Shown: positions 35,734 to 48,135, counted from the first letter of the stretch. The stretch is 64,000 nucleotides of DNA from Epiperipatus broadwayi (GCA_028023455.1 JAQFVV010006221.1:6245011-6309010), one strand, 5' to 3'. The notes: a model not told the origin generated them from the letters alone. Program-made: numbers and translations.

Positions 35734-36662
35734 AGGTTTTCATAGTTAAAAGATGAAATGAAGACAAACTTCAGGAAAACTGAGAAGAAATTTTCCATAG
35801 GAAAAAAAAACATGCTCAAAAGAAAAATGGATCAGGTTGATGTTGCAAATATTTAAAAAATATTGGATCTTGATAAAGAAAAATTAGACCAACTGACAGT
35901 TTGATAAAATGTTATTTACCTTCCTCAAGCCTAACCAATTCTTGAGAATCTGCTATACCATTTTATGTAAAATTTCTGATAATCAAAAAAACAAATCAAA
36001 AGATTACAAAAGTCCTTTTTTAATTGTTATTTTAGAAATCATTAAACAACTTTCAAGGTCACATGTCTGAGAAAGATGAATGCGCAGTTCATCAAAATGT
36101 TGACCATTCTTCTATGTTTGGGAATTTTGAACAATTTGATCCATGTTGTTTTTTGAAAATTTACCCCCATTGAGGATTTTTACACAGGATTTCTGACATC
36201 TCTTTATGAAGAGAAGTAGGCCAAGTCTATCTCTTTTCATCATTTTACAGACCAATCATAAAATTGGCATCAGAAAATGTTAACACATATTTGCTATTAG
36301 GTAAGAATCTAGTTCATCAGCCATTTATGTACATATTAAATTAACAAAATGTGGCATAACTTTTAATAGAACATAAATTCTGGCAAAAACTTGACCAGTG
36401 TGATTAGATATGACTATAGAAATTTTAAAAAGCCCAACACAATAAATGAAAAGGATGAGGACTACTGAATGTGTAGAAGAAAGATCTTAATGTTTATATA
36501 ATATTAAAATCTTTTATTTAAATTACATTAAATTAAAAAACCAACAGCCTTTAAAAGGCTGGTATATCTAGTATCTTTATAATTAACAAAATAGATAAAG
36601 ACTCAGTGCCAAAGGTTACATTAGACCCAAGAGTCTAGGGGGAATGTTTTCAGATACAAGTC

Positions 36663-36703
36663 TCCTCACTGATGAAGCCACTATATAGAAACTAGTCTGG
36701 AGA
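36663..36703 (+). ncRNA. Hammerhead-like motif, family B, stem II eroded
   Basis: UCCUCA, CUGAUGA, then GAAAC, UAGUC and UGGAGA are all present in order. GUC is the classical cleavage triplet. The segment between the cores is shortened and no longer pairs as in the other copies, so activity is doubtful. Confidence 0.5.
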
Positions 36704-37153
36704 TATTGGATGAATAGGCACTAGATAGGGATTTTATGTACAAACCTTCTAGCATTCATTGTTTACTATGGCTTGCACAGAATGGCACTACTGTACGGAG
36801 AATTTGCAATTGTTTTAAAAATAAACTTACAGGGAATTATCTAAAATCGGTTTACTTGAAAATGATCAATTTTGATTTTTGAATATCATCTCTTAGAAGA
36901 TCCAATGGAAAATGATGAGTTGAGCTTCAGTCCAGAATTTTTAGAATCTTTTTTTTTTTACCTTCTCTATTCATTTTGTTACTTTTACTTTTCTCAAATT
37001 GCAAACTAAAAATGTGTAGAATCAAATAAATAGGAGAATTAATTGACCCACGCAGTTGAAGACTGATAGACTCAAGAGTAAAAGTTTCTGGATTGATTTC
37101 TGGACAAATAAATTTTAAAAAAATCTTATTTTAAAGATCAGAGCTAAACTTTT

Positions 37154-37262
37154 TTTTTCATTTGTCATAGCATCGGTGGGAGGCGAACCCGCAACAACCG
37201 TTTGCAACCAACTGCTTGCTTGCAAGGTGGCTGTGCTGACCTCTCGGCTGACAACGCTTGAC
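37154..37262 (-). mobile_element. tRNA-derived SINE, copy 4, with 14-bp target duplication
   Basis: On the minus strand this well-kept copy has GTTGTCAGCCGAGAGGTCAG (A-box region), GGGTTCGCCTCCC (B box) and an ATGCTATGACAAATG end with poly(A). Perfect 14-bp repeats AGAGCTAAACTTTT flank it at 37140-37153 and 37263-37276. Confidence 0.92.
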
Positions 37263-37279
37263 AGAGCTAAACTTTTGTA

Positions 37280-38411
37280 CTCAGGCATATCATTTTAATG
37301 TCAGATATCTTATGACCTCTAGAACTGCCAACTACACGCATTTTTAATATAATACTACTAATAATGCCCTGCTTAGTTTGCTTAATGGCAAAATGACAGA
37401 TTCTTAAGCTCAAAGTTTGTGGATCACTACTCCAGTCTTATCACTGCCAATACTCAAAGTTCTGATCTCTTGAACAGTAAATCATTAGATTATATATTTT
37501 GCAATTATTAAAAGCGCCTGTTGTTCGTCTATCTATATTTTCAAATGTAAAGGTATGTTTTGTATTCATTTAAGCAGATTGTCTTTTTTAATGAGGAATT
37601 ATTCTAAAGTCAATCTTTTATTAATTGGATGTCACGAAACGTGCTTCTAATGGTTGATTATGGCACTAAATTCATTTATATTATCTTGTCTCCATAAATC
37701 TCTTCTCCTCCTCTCCCCCCCCTCAAAAAATGGGACAATTTTTATTTTTAAAAATGGGAAACTTTATGATTTTTAAAAACACTGTGTAATGTTTTATTAA
37801 TCTATGTTAATTATACTTATCTGCTTTCTCTTCAAGCTTTATTTTACGAAAATCTATATTATTTACTAAAGTGTGAAAGTTTTATAAAAGGGATTTACTA
37901 ATTACTAACCTATTACTCCTTGAGCATAAGAAAATAAACATTAATTATGAAATTGAGTAATGCTTTATTCCGTGTAAATTTGCTATAAGCTATGTTTTTT
38001 TTTTTTTTCAAAAACTGACTAAGGAAAAAAAAAGGGGAAATATAGGAGAAAATGACATATATTTAAGTATGTATGTGGTGAAGAGTGGGGGGGGGGGAGG
38101 GAGAGGGTCATAAAATTGCGTATAAATTAAATATGGCAATTTAAAAAGAGTGTTATTTTATGGACGTTGGCATTAAATTGAATTGCATCATTTTAACTTT
38201 AAAAAAAATAAAACATTTATTTAATTATGAAAAATTTATCAAATTTTGTGAAAATGAAAATCTAATAACACTCAGACTTTAATATGGAAAGCTAATAAAG
38301 GAAAGCAACATATGTTAAATGAAAAATATCTTAGTAAGTAATAGAGACTAGTATACTAATAATTTTTATTAGTCATTCATTAGCCTAGAGATTATCCATC
38401 TAATGTATAAT
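37280..38411. other. AT-rich stretch without recognised gene
   Basis: A G-rich run lies at 38086-38108. No exon or delimited repeat is supported. Confidence 0.4.
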
Positions 38412-38766
38412 ATTTCCATAATGCAATTTTCATTATACCACTCTCACAGAAGATGGTAATATTGGATAGAAACCAGTCCCTACCTTGCGTGAGGCTGGTG
38501 TGAAAATTACATTACTGGTTTCTATCCCTCCACAAGGTGTTTAAAGCGGATAGAAACCAGCCCCTACCTTGCATTTTTATATTGGACTATTTCCATCATC
38601 TAATATATGTATTGAATTTCTTTAGAAAGACATTCGATACACATATTAGATGGTGGAAATAGTCCAATATAAAAATACAACTAGAACACCATCATCACAA
38701 ACCTTCAGAAAAACACAGTCCCCACCTTGTGTGAGAGTGGGGTAGTGAAAATTACACTACAGAAAT
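38412..38766. mobile_element. Compound foldback element (family E)
   Basis: Outer inverted ends start ATTTCCATAATGCAATTTTC on the left and mirror this on the right. Inside is a second near-perfect palindrome at 38570-38678 (arms with TTTTTATATTGGACTATTTC). A block with CCTACCTTGCGTGAGGCTGG is repeated in part. No coding capacity is present. Confidence 0.8.
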
Positions 38767-39394
38767 ATTATTCATTAATAAAGATTAGTGTTGCTTAGAA
38801 AATTGTTAGTGCTGAAGTTTCAAAAAAGGATTGGATATTTCAGGAAACTTATGAAATGTCTAAGAATTGAAGCAGTTGATAGTGATTCAAGAAAGAAAAA
38901 TCAGTAATGTGTTGTTAGTTATAAAATAAACGATTTCATCAAATGGATGGATCTTTTAATAATATAATGTGAAAATTAAATTAGTAACAGTTAGTTAATT
39001 TAATACTGGCATCAAAAAACTCATATTAATAATAATAAAAAAAAAAACAAATGTTGCCATTGTTAGGTAAAACATTAACTTGATTAAAGTTAAACTGATT
39101 CACAGCAATGTACAATATCTGGAAGATGATGCAAAATGTGACATTTCTGCTCTAGCTATATTAAACCATCAAACAATTATGAAAACTTTTTGGAAGTGCA
39201 AAATTTGATAAACAAAAGAGTTATGGGGGAAAACATGCTATTTTATCTTCAACTGCAAATTTTTTTGAAAAATTAAGAATGAAGTACATATTGGAGAAAC
39301 GGTTTTGTTTTACAAGTTCATGTATATTAGTAATCAGTCTTAAACCACTAAACATCACATGATCACTATCTCATACCATCACATAATTGTTATT

Positions 39395-39593
39395 AAACAA
39401 GGCAAAACTCTCCATACAGTAGTGCCACCCTGTGCCAAACAAAGTAATCAATGGCTGCCAGAAGGCTTGTGCATAAAATCTCTATCTAGTGCCTACTCAT
39501 CCATAGGGATTTTATGCACAAGCCTTCTGGCAGCCATTGATTACTTTTGTTGGCACAGGGTGGCACTACTGTATGGAGAGTTTTGCCTTGTTT
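39395..39593. mobile_element. Family B palindromic element without ribozyme
   Basis: Arms of about 90 bp beginning AAACAAGGCAAAACTCTCCA are near-perfect inverted repeats around CTAGTGCCTACTCATCC. The central ribozyme segment present in other family B members is missing. The open frames across it (39359-39595, 39547-39732) are translations of the repeat. The flanking CATCACATGATCACTATCTC block also accompanies the copies at 48.1 kb, 60.35 kb and 61.2 kb. Confidence 0.85.
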
Positions 39594-39599
39594 AGTAAT

Positions 39600-42240
39600 C
39601 AATCTTGTTGGAGATATTAATGAGAGTGATGGACAAGTCATGCTTTTTTATCAAGAGCTTGTATTTACTTATTCATATTTACTACAAAAGAATATCTTCA
39701 GAAATACTTTTGAAACTGTAGAATATCATTAAAAACTGCAACTGGTCAAATCTTTATAGAAATTCTAAACAAATTATATTATCTACTGAAATGAAGTATT
39801 TAATTTTTGTATGGATAAATTCTCTAATCATGATATCATGGGGGGGAAACATGCTTCATCTTATAGCACTTACCAGGTAGCCCTCATTGTTTTTGTTATC
39901 ATCAGTGATTTTACTTCCACTTATACTAAAACTAAATCTATCTATCTATCTTTATAATAGAGGGTACATTTAACAATTCTTATTCAAAATATGAACATTT
40001 TAATCAAATCATAGTTAATTTAAATTATAATTTGTCATATCATCTTAATTATTTAATTGTTAAATATTCTATAGTAAATACGCATTAACAATGAGAAATC
40101 ATATAACATTTAATTATGCTATCAAAAGTTTTTTATGTAACAAGTCTGGAAATGAGTATTCACTGGATCAAACATCTGTCCAGTCTTTATGATCAAATAA
40201 TGAGTGATTAAGTATCTATATGTTGTTATATGCTACAGAATATTTAATCATTAAAATAAATAATCAAATAGTTTAAGTCTTAGCTGCATAAGAAATTTTA
40301 CCAATTGAAGTGGTAGAGCTGACCCGTGGTTTCTGGACCTTAATTTTCAGAGTCCCCCATTCTTCCATTGCTCCAAACCATTCTAGAGCAGTTAATGATT
40401 TCATAATAATAATAATAATAATAATAATAATCATCATCATCATCATTTTAATAAAATGTGATACCATCAGCATTCATTGTTGTTTTGCTGTAAGTCAAAA
40501 ACTTTCTAATACTTTGCCACAAAAGTCTGTCATAAATGTTTTTCCATCCGCAAACTTTCTTACATCATTTTATTTTATCATTAGTTTTCATTTTGCTGGC
40601 CACTTTTACCATTCATAATTAATTAATTAGTAATATATTAGTATTATAAAATCAAATTTAGTAAAAACTTCAGTTTGTTTATAAAAGATGAAATATTGTT
40701 TGATATTGATAAGTGAGTGTTCTTAGACAAAAGCATTTTAATGTTTGAAATAAAGTGGCCACAAATTTATCTGGGAATTTCTGAATTATTGTTTAATAAT
40801 AGATAGATAGAGTGATAATTATTAAATCACACAAAACTTTAATCACTGTAATAAAGCGCTTTTGTTTACATCGTATCAAGAAAAATTTCAATGAGCAAGT
40901 GATTCATTTGATTTATTCTTGATATGGAGAATTTAAAATAAGTATCCTTTCTTTAAGTATTGGATAGCCTAATTGTAAAGCAATATTCATCAACCAATTT
41001 TAAAATAAAGATGGAAAACGAAGTCATTATTTAAAAATTGTTTAAAAATTGTGCTGTGTTATAACAAAATTGCATGGAGGGAGGTATTCCTCCATTGAAT
41101 CAAATTAGGTGATAAATCAATAAGTCTTCGATGTTTGGAAATTATATGAATAGTATTTTCCCAATATAACTCTGTCGTCTACTTTTTAAAATTTATCAAT
41201 GGTAATTTATTATCGTGATGATGAAATGGTTGCTTTTAAATTTTTGATTGGATTCTCTTTTTTTTCTTTCACCATCAGTCTTTCCAAGCACAGCATATTT
41301 TTTTTAATGAATTTGATTACTTTATAATATAAAAATAAGCAGTTTAAACTCAGTCATTTGTGTCACAAATGAGGTTTAGAGCTAATTTTTTTTTTGTTAT
41401 TTGTGGTATTATCAAAAGTTTTCACCAGGAACAAATTTCAAAAATTTCAATATTATGTATATATTTAATTGCCCAGGTTTCATATCCATCAGTTATTTCA
41501 AAAGATCTTTATTATTATTAATTTTGATCCCCCTTTGCAATTGTCTTAATTTTTCTCATTGTTTTATCTTAAACTTATCTCAGATTTCATCTATCCTTCC
41601 TCTGGTTCATCATCAATACCAGTCAAACAGATTTTTTAAAGTTGTTAAAAAAAATTTTCACTTGTTTTTATGTTATCAATAGGTAAACTGTTAAAAAGTA
41701 GCAAGATTCATGCACACCAGAACATATCTCTCATAATTCTCATAGTTCAAAATATTTGTTTAATCTATTTCCTCTCCATAATTTCTTCAACAAATAATCT
41801 TTTTCCAATGTACTAATTTCAATACTTCTAAATTAATCTAATTCTTCAAACTTACTTTTTTATTATTTTTCTCTGGATGCACATCTCTCTCAATATTTTT
41901 ATCTGTCTTTTTATAATTATCCTTTTTTTTTTTTCAGATTCTTATGCAAAATACTTGGCAAACAATGTATTGTGCAAAACTTTTTTGAATTTATTTTTAA
42001 TGAACCACAAAATAATCTGTTTAAAAATATATATCTAGCCCCCCTTTTTTTATCACTGCTTGCATTATTAGTTAAACAATCTTTCAAATATTTGAAGATT
42101 ATTTAACTTGCTTTCTTTTCAAGTGCTTAGTCTTAATCTTTTCATCTTATTTATTTTATAGATTTAGTATAATATATTTTTATTTTAAGCCTTCTATAAC
42201 ATTTTACTAATCTCTTTTTTAGTAATACTTAACCAGAAAT
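39600..42240. other. AT-rich stretch without recognised gene
   Basis: It contains the trinucleotide run at 40405-40446. Open frames here (such as 41401-41682) show no domain and no splice support. Confidence 0.4.
40405..40446. repeat. Trinucleotide microsatellite
   Basis: An (AAT)n run passes into an (ATC)n run. Both strands give artefactual poly-isoleucine open frames. Confidence 0.9.
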
Positions 42241-42547
42241 AATCAGCCATTGATATGCATTGTTTAATCATGTTTACTAACTCTGATATTATAGTGAATA
42301 TGCAGGACATAGAGACTTTTAAAAGATAAGAGTGGCCAGCTTATCTTTGTACTTAAAATGCAATTATATAGATTAATTGAAGTGCTTTAGATTGACCTAT
42401 ATAATGTCATTTAGATACAAAGATAAAATGATTATTCTTATCTTTTAAAAGTATCTATCTTGTGATCAGTTAGAGAGTGTTCTGCATACTCACTTTAACA
42501 TTGGTGAGTTAGTAATATGATTAAACATTGCATGTCAAAGGCTGATT
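42241..42547. mobile_element. Foldback element (family G)
   Basis: Inverted arms of about 130-150 bp begin AATCAGCCATTGATATGCAT on the left. They share GTTTAATCAT, TTACTAACTC, ACTTTTAAAAGATAAGA and TTATCTTTGTA with the right arm in reverse. The centre holds about 40 bp. No related copy was seen in the window. Confidence 0.82.
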
Positions 42548-42893
42548 ACCTTCTGATTCCGAATTACTAATAAAAATTGCACTTGTAAATTCTGTTGGTA
42601 TTAAAATAATCTCTTCTTTACTATTTGTATATGTGACCCTATCAACAAATCTGCCTCCTTATCACTAACAATATTCATATAACAACTCATTTAGTATACA
42701 TTAACATACATTTCTACCTTATACCATTAAATCTTACAATATCTTCTGATATACATATCTGAGTCTCTTGATAAGCAACTCTTTAATTGTTTCACCCTTC
42801 TTATTCAAAGTATCATACAAAGTAAGTGTTTATCATTCATTTTAAATGCATCTTTTGTTTCTCTACATTTTCTTAAATCCAAACTACTTTTCA

Positions 42894-43003
42894 GTTGTCA
42901 AGCATTGTTAGCCGAGAGGTCATCGTAGCTGCCTTGCAAGCAAGTAGTTGGTTGCAGACAGTTATGGGTTCGCCTCCCGGCCAATGCTATGACATGTGAA
43001 AAA
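42894..43003 (+). mobile_element. tRNA-derived SINE, copy 5, with 13-bp target duplication
   Basis: Plus-strand copy with TTGTTAGCCGAGAGGTCAT (A-box region), GGGTTCGCCTCCC (B box), an ATGCTATGACATGTG end and a short A run. The flanking repeat AAACTACTTTTCA is perfect at 42881-42893 and 43004-43016. The minus-strand open frame over it is an artefact. Confidence 0.92.
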
Positions 43004-43016
43004 AAACTACTTTTCA

Positions 43017-44150
43017 ATTTACACTTATTAGAAATATATTTTTTCAAAATCTGCATTAATATTTTAGCTGCATGTGAAATTAAGCTAATTGTTCTGCATT
43101 TTTTACATTTTATTGCATTCGATCTTTTTTCTACTGCTATCACAATCATTGAGAGCAATTCTATTTATTACTTTTTTTAATTGTAAATGACATTTGAAAA
43201 TATTATTAGTTCTTTTAAAATTTTTCTCACATAACATTTAAAATTTTTTCTGCTCTACATTATGTAGCTTAGGTTGTATTCCTTTTATGCATTTTTTTGA
43301 AGCTTTTGCATGGCAGTTTAGGTGTAATTTATTAGTGTATTTGTTTTTAAAAATGTATTTTTATCATATTTATATTACATATATTTTCCCCAAAAAATGT
43401 GATAAATATTTTAAATGTATTTTTAGTATAATGTATAATTCTGTGCCCACTTGTCTCTAATTGTAAAACTCTCAGAAAATGAGAAAAAAAGTACAAAACA
43501 CTATTTAGAAGAGAGAATTATTAATATAAAAGGAAAAAGAAGTACTTGCTTATTTATATCAAATTATAGAAAGAAAAAAATAGCAATACTCAATTGCTCC
43601 ATTATTGTCCATCTAATTCTCTGATTTATTTGTTCATCCACAAATGTTATTTTTTTATTATTATTAATTAAAACTTTCATTTACTGCTTGAACTACAATT
43701 ACAATTATTTTACAAGTATTGAACAGGATAATGACATGTAAAATGGCAAACTGAGCAAAAACGGAAGACCTACAGAGACCATAAAACCAAGTGGAATACT
43801 GCTGTAACTGTAGGATACTTTTTAAATATATCGTAACGATATATAAATATGATGTTACATTAATTTAAAATAAAAACTAAGTTTGCAAATAAAAATAAAT
43901 TATTAAAAATCTAAAAGCTAAAAAAAAAAAAAAATTAAAGAATTGTTAAACGTATATATTCGCACAGATGCAAAACTTTAAAAATATTTTTTTTTAATAA
44001 ATGAAAGTATTTGAACTTACTTTGTTATAAAAAAGTACAAGATTTAAGATAAAATATTTTTGTAAATGGAAATGATTGTTTTAGAAATTAATTGAAAAGC
44101 AAGCTAGCCCTTGGGCTCTTGTATACTGTAATTAAAAAGTCAGAGGATAA
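43017..44150. other. AT-rich stretch with one short open block
   Basis: At 43735-43830 the plus strand is open for about 34 codons in a GC-richer block (QKRKTYRDHKTKWNTAVTVG), but it lacks a usable acceptor and ends in a stop. It could be a relic of an older coding sequence. Confidence 0.3.
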
Positions 44151-44182
44151 GATAGATAAGAGAATAAAAAGAATTAGCTTGA

Positions 44183-44275
44183 CCAATGGAAGCACCAAGC
44201 CTCAGCCCGGACCCTAATGAAAATGATGGATTAGTGACATTTTGTTGGTTGAATCTGTGTGGATACTATAAAAAG
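44183..44275 (+). promoter_or_regulatory. Candidate Pol II promoter (CCAAT and TATA boxes)
   Basis: ACCAATGG at 44182-44189 and CTATAAAAAG at 44266-44275 are spaced by about 80 bp. Initiation would be near 44297, in a locally GC-richer stretch that leads into a small ORF. No repeat family was recognised here, which favours a host promoter. Confidence 0.5.
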
Positions 44276-44386
44276 AGAAATATTGAGTTCCAGACAGTTC
44301 CAGCTTGATTGTGTTTGAGACATGTGATAGGACGAAATATCACACTCTTTTTTTTAAAAAAAAAATGAAATGACTGTAATTCTGAA

Positions 44387-44518
44387 ATGAAACCAGCTAA
44401 GGTCACCTCCAGAACATCAGATCGGTTTTCCAATGGAGACGTTGTGGGAATTAAAAACAGGAACCTGGACTCTTCTACCGTGAGCTATGAACTTTACAAA
44501 TTAACAAAAAAAAAGTAA
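44387..44518 (+). CDS. Small ORF or first coding exon behind a promoter
   Basis: From ATG 44387 the frame is open for 43 codons to TAA 44516-44518, starting MKPAKVTSRTSDRFSNGDVV and continuing GIKNRNLDSST. The sequence is varied and less AT-rich than its surroundings until about 44495. A donor-like GTGAGC at 44480 would end a first coding exon after 31 codons, which may be the true structure because the last codons run into a poly-lysine A tract. Two short upstream ATGs (44365 and 44370) precede it. The family is unknown; the leader is unremarkable for a signal peptide (charged, no hydrophobic core). Confidence 0.45.
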   Translation: MKPAKVTSRTSDRFSNGDVVGIKNRNLDSSTVSYELYKLTKKK

Positions 44519-44929
44519 TTAATAACTTTCGTCAATTTTTTTTTAAAGATTCAGCTAATCTAAATTTTAAAATGAACTCTTATTTTCAAATTGATAATTA
44601 ATGTTTAAATTATATGTATTTGAGCTTGCTAAAAAAAAAAAAAATCATTTCCATTTTCATTTCTTATTAATATTTTTGTATAAATTATTTAAATGCATAA
44701 ATTTAAGTTGGGTATGGATGTTGCATGGATTCATTAGCAGTTAATTATGTTGGGTTTCCATATTCGATTAGAATATATGTCATCGATGTCAATGCGGCAT
44801 CTTATGATGAATGCCATTGGGTTTCTTGTATTCCCCCTGCAATTGACATTATCAATGACTTTGTATTTTGATCAGTTATGTTTATTTTGAAATGTTTTTA
44901 ACCGTGGAATCCATGCAGCCGATCTATAC

Positions 44930-45860
44930 TCAACATTATAAAACAAATTTTATGAAATTCATCTGTGCGAACTTATATAAATGTTAAATTTAAGTCGGGA
45001 GTGAATGGCTATATAGATTTGTAAAGTTATATATAGTTTAAGGGAGGGAAATCTTAGGTTATTTGTTTCGTAGTTAAATTGGGTCAATGGATTAGATGTA
45101 TTGATGTAATTAATAAATGTAGCATGATATCCGCTACGGGCAGGATCGCATATATATGCCACTCACCTTCTGTTTGCCTATGGATGGGATTGTAAGTCGG
45201 CAAAAAGGACCGCAGTCGATTCCTATGGAGTTTTTTTTATTATTGCTCTTCTCACCAGATAGATGTAGTATTCATATCTGGATGAGAGGCAATTTCTTCT
45301 CTTTAACCATGCTATTCAGACGTACATTTCTGACAGTATGGTTTGTGTTGTCATATTTCATGTTGCATTGAATACATCGATATATCAGATAGATTGACGT
45401 TGGTTTGACTGCGAACTTTTGGCCTAAGATTAAATAAGGGATAGAATATTTTCTTTTCAAATGCAGAACTATGTAGTCTATTTATACTCGACGATCTTAA
45501 TAAAAATATTAAATTCATTCATACTCAACAATCTTAAAATAATAATTTAAATTAAAAATTAATATAAAAATCTAAATAATAAATGTTATTCCTCAAATTT
45601 AAAATGATTATATATGTGCATAAATAAATATTGTTTGTGTGTTAATTACTGGCTGTGGCTTTTATTTTTTTATATGTAAGATAGAAATTAAAGATATAGA
45701 TTACTATCTCTGCGTCTCCACTGGTCTAGTGACAATGGAAAAAAAATAAAATAAAGTGGGATCTTAACAGCACGTATCTGCCTACTTTATAAATTTTTCT
45801 AGGTTCAAATGCCTAAAAATAGCACCCTTGTAGTGCAGATACGGTAAGATTCGATCTTCA
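44930..45860 (+). repeat. Family C dispersed repeat, copy 3
   Basis: It has the same orientation as 8640-9560. Landmarks are TATTTGTTTCGTAGTTAAAT, GGATGAGAGGCAATTTCTTC, GCACGTATCTGCCTAC, TCTAGGTTCAAATGCC and GCAGATACGGTAAGATT. The start near 44930 includes ATCTGTGCGAACTTATATA, also seen in reverse near 15680. The short open frames inside (44959-45162, 45156-45371, 45272-45460) are not gene-like. Confidence 0.75.
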
Positions 45861-47905
45861 CTTTCATCTGGATCATTATAATATATATATATGAAGACTT
45901 GTTATTTCTACTTTACAAATCTTTTACAGCTTTTCAATACATAAAACTTTTATATTTTCAATTAATGCTTTATCTCTGTTTAATGTTTATCTTATATTGA
46001 ATCAAACCTTTCTCGATTGTTTTAAATTTCCTTTCTAACTATTCTCTTCTACTTTTATTTGCTTCATACTTCATTTATTTTTAAGCCTTATATATATTTA
46101 TATCTTTCTAAGAATGCATATTTTTCTATCTTCTTCTCACTACTGTTTTTATTAATCATCTCATTGCTAACTCAGAGTTTTTTCTTCTTTACTTTTGAAA
46201 CATGTTTAATTAATTTTTATTCAGAGTTCTTTTTTTGTGTCTCATCTCAATTGTACATAGGATAAACTGTTGTAAGTTTATTATTATTTGAATCATTATT
46301 TTGATTTGGAAATATTTGTAGTTTTATTATATTGAAACATCATATGCAACATTTAAACAATGTATTTAATACTGTCTTGGAATAAAAGAATCATTTGAAT
46401 ACTGATTATGAAATATGTATATTTCAAAATTTATCGCAATTTATAATTTTCACAGTGTAATTATGTATATATATATATATATTTTTGCGATTAACACATT
46501 AGCATATATTTAACTTATCCAGTTTGATGCAGTAAATTTATCGTCTAACTGGTTGTATCTATTTACTCCCTTACTAAACAATAGTTAGCTGAGTCATCTA
46601 TGGGGTGTTTACTTGAAAATTAAAAGAATACTAAGTTTGCTTAAGACCTGAAAAAATTTCCAGCTTCACACATTATAACAACTAAATGCTATTAAAACAA
46701 TCTTATTTGTGGATTTTCTAATTATAGTTAAATCTATATATGTGCAGTATAAATTTGTGACTGTTAAATTAATGACTTTAAATAATGCTTTTATTTAGTT
46801 AATTATGATTGCAGCTTGTATTATCCATTCAGATTAATGATTTACAATAATCGTTTGCCCATCATGTGGTTATTTTGTTGTTAATTGATTTATTTACAAT
46901 ACACACACCTTCATGGATCTTAGCACTATTTTTAGCCATCTTCATTTTTAATTTATACCGTATGGTGCATTTAATATCAGGAGATGAATTTTTTGAGGAT
47001 ATACAATATGATAGTTTTTTTGTCATATACTACATTAAAATACTTACTAATGGCTTTCATTTTCTGCTAAATCGATTTATCCTATTCATTATCTGCCATT
47101 AGGCGATAGTCTTTTCCTATTAATAGTAATGCTACCCTTAAATTTAGGGCATTAGCAGTGTGAGGGAATCAGGAATTAAAGATTAATGGTTTGATCAAAG
47201 CTCAATTTAGCATTTCTGGTATTCAAATGTTCTCAATAAGCAATCACGCAAATGTTTTGATAGAATACTACTGCTTTATTGGAAGGATGTATATGATTAA
47301 TTATAGTCAGGTTTTTCTAACTTGGGATACCCTAGTATTAGGATGATGCTAATATAATTAAACAAAAAAATTTAAGTTTTAAAATAAATTGTATTGACAT
47401 TATCAAATAAATACATAAATATGTAATTATTATTATAGTTATTGCATCGTAATTATATAATATTACATTGATAATTTATATGATAACTAAGATGCAATAT
47501 TGTATTACAAAATAAACAAATATACATATTATTACATTTGACCTATATTGTAATCACATCTTTAAAAAAAGGCAATGTAAAAAGCTGTAGAATTGTACTA
47601 CTACTAATAATAGAAAAGTATCTAAAAATTGGATTTTTGTTGTTTTTACAAAGTAAAGATAAAAGAGTATTTTAAAATCTATTTCATAAAAAATCTAATA
47701 ATTATTGTTCTGGAGTTTATATGAAATTCGATTGCTAGTAGGATAGAGAGTCATAGACTCTGTAATCTAGAATCGAACCCTCCACCATTGTATATAACAT
47801 AAATAAATTTTAGTAACAATTATAGTTTACTAAACATCAAATAAACAGTAATCGGTCTGGATGTTAATTTACAATTCAACCAATTCACTTTTTGATATCT
47901 ATCTT
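45861..47905. other. AT-rich stretch without recognised gene
   Basis: No exon, RNA gene or delimited repeat is supported. The open frames at 46059-46265 and 46866-47102 are hydrophobic, T-driven and unsupported by splice signals. Confidence 0.4.
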
Positions 47906-47910
47906 ATTAA

Positions 47911-48098
47911 AACAGACAAAACTCTCCATACAGTAGTGCCACTCAGTGCAAGCCAGAGTAATCAATGGATGCCAGAAGGCTTGTGCATAAAATCCCTATC
48001 TAGTGCCTAGTCATCCAATATCCCCAGACTAGTTTCTGGCTTGTGGCCTTCGTCAGTGAGTGGCACTACTTTATGGAAAGTTTTGTGTGTTTTAATAA
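47911..48098. mobile_element. Family B element with ribozyme motif
   Basis: Ends TTAAAACAGACAAAACTCTC and, in reverse, TTAAAACACACAAAACTTTC are inverted repeats. The interior carries AGTAGTGCCACTCAGTGCAA and a hammerhead-like motif on the minus strand. Confidence 0.75.
48021..48062 (-). ncRNA. Hammerhead ribozyme motif, family B
   Basis: On the minus strand: CACUCA, core CUGACGA (N7 is free in CUGANGA), A, stem II GGC / CACAA / GCC, A, core GAAAC, UAGUC with a GUC cleavage triplet, UGGGGA. Stem I pairs over the four positions next to the core. An A-A pair flanks stem II, as in other family B copies. Confidence 0.6.
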
Positions 48099-48135
48099 CA
48101 GTTATGAGCAAGCATAAGATATGATGATCATGTGA

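Larger units (their letters stand above)
34660..36830. mobile_element. Possible 2.2-kb family B element with inverted ends
   Basis: The left end (about 34670-34775) carries the family B end sequence, AGTAGTGTCACCTAGTGCAA and onward, reading inward. The right end (about 36630-36815) carries the same family reading outward, with a hammerhead-like core. The interior of roughly 1.8 kb has broken minus-strand open frames (for example ADSQELVRLEEG at 35970, and LFIKRCQKSCVKILNG near 36190) that might be relics of a coding region. A SINE (35636-35733) is inserted. That the two ends belong to one element is inference from orientation only. Confidence 0.4.

Noticed and set aside
39359-39732. Overlapping 78- and 61-codon open frames
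   Set aside because: They lie across the family B palindrome and read repeat sequence.
40310-40618. 102-codon open frame with poly-Ile
   Set aside because: Translation of the AAT/ATC microsatellite.
43735-43830. Plus-strand open block QKRKTYRDHKTKWNT as an exon
   Set aside because: The frame is closed just after the only nearby acceptor and no donor follows.
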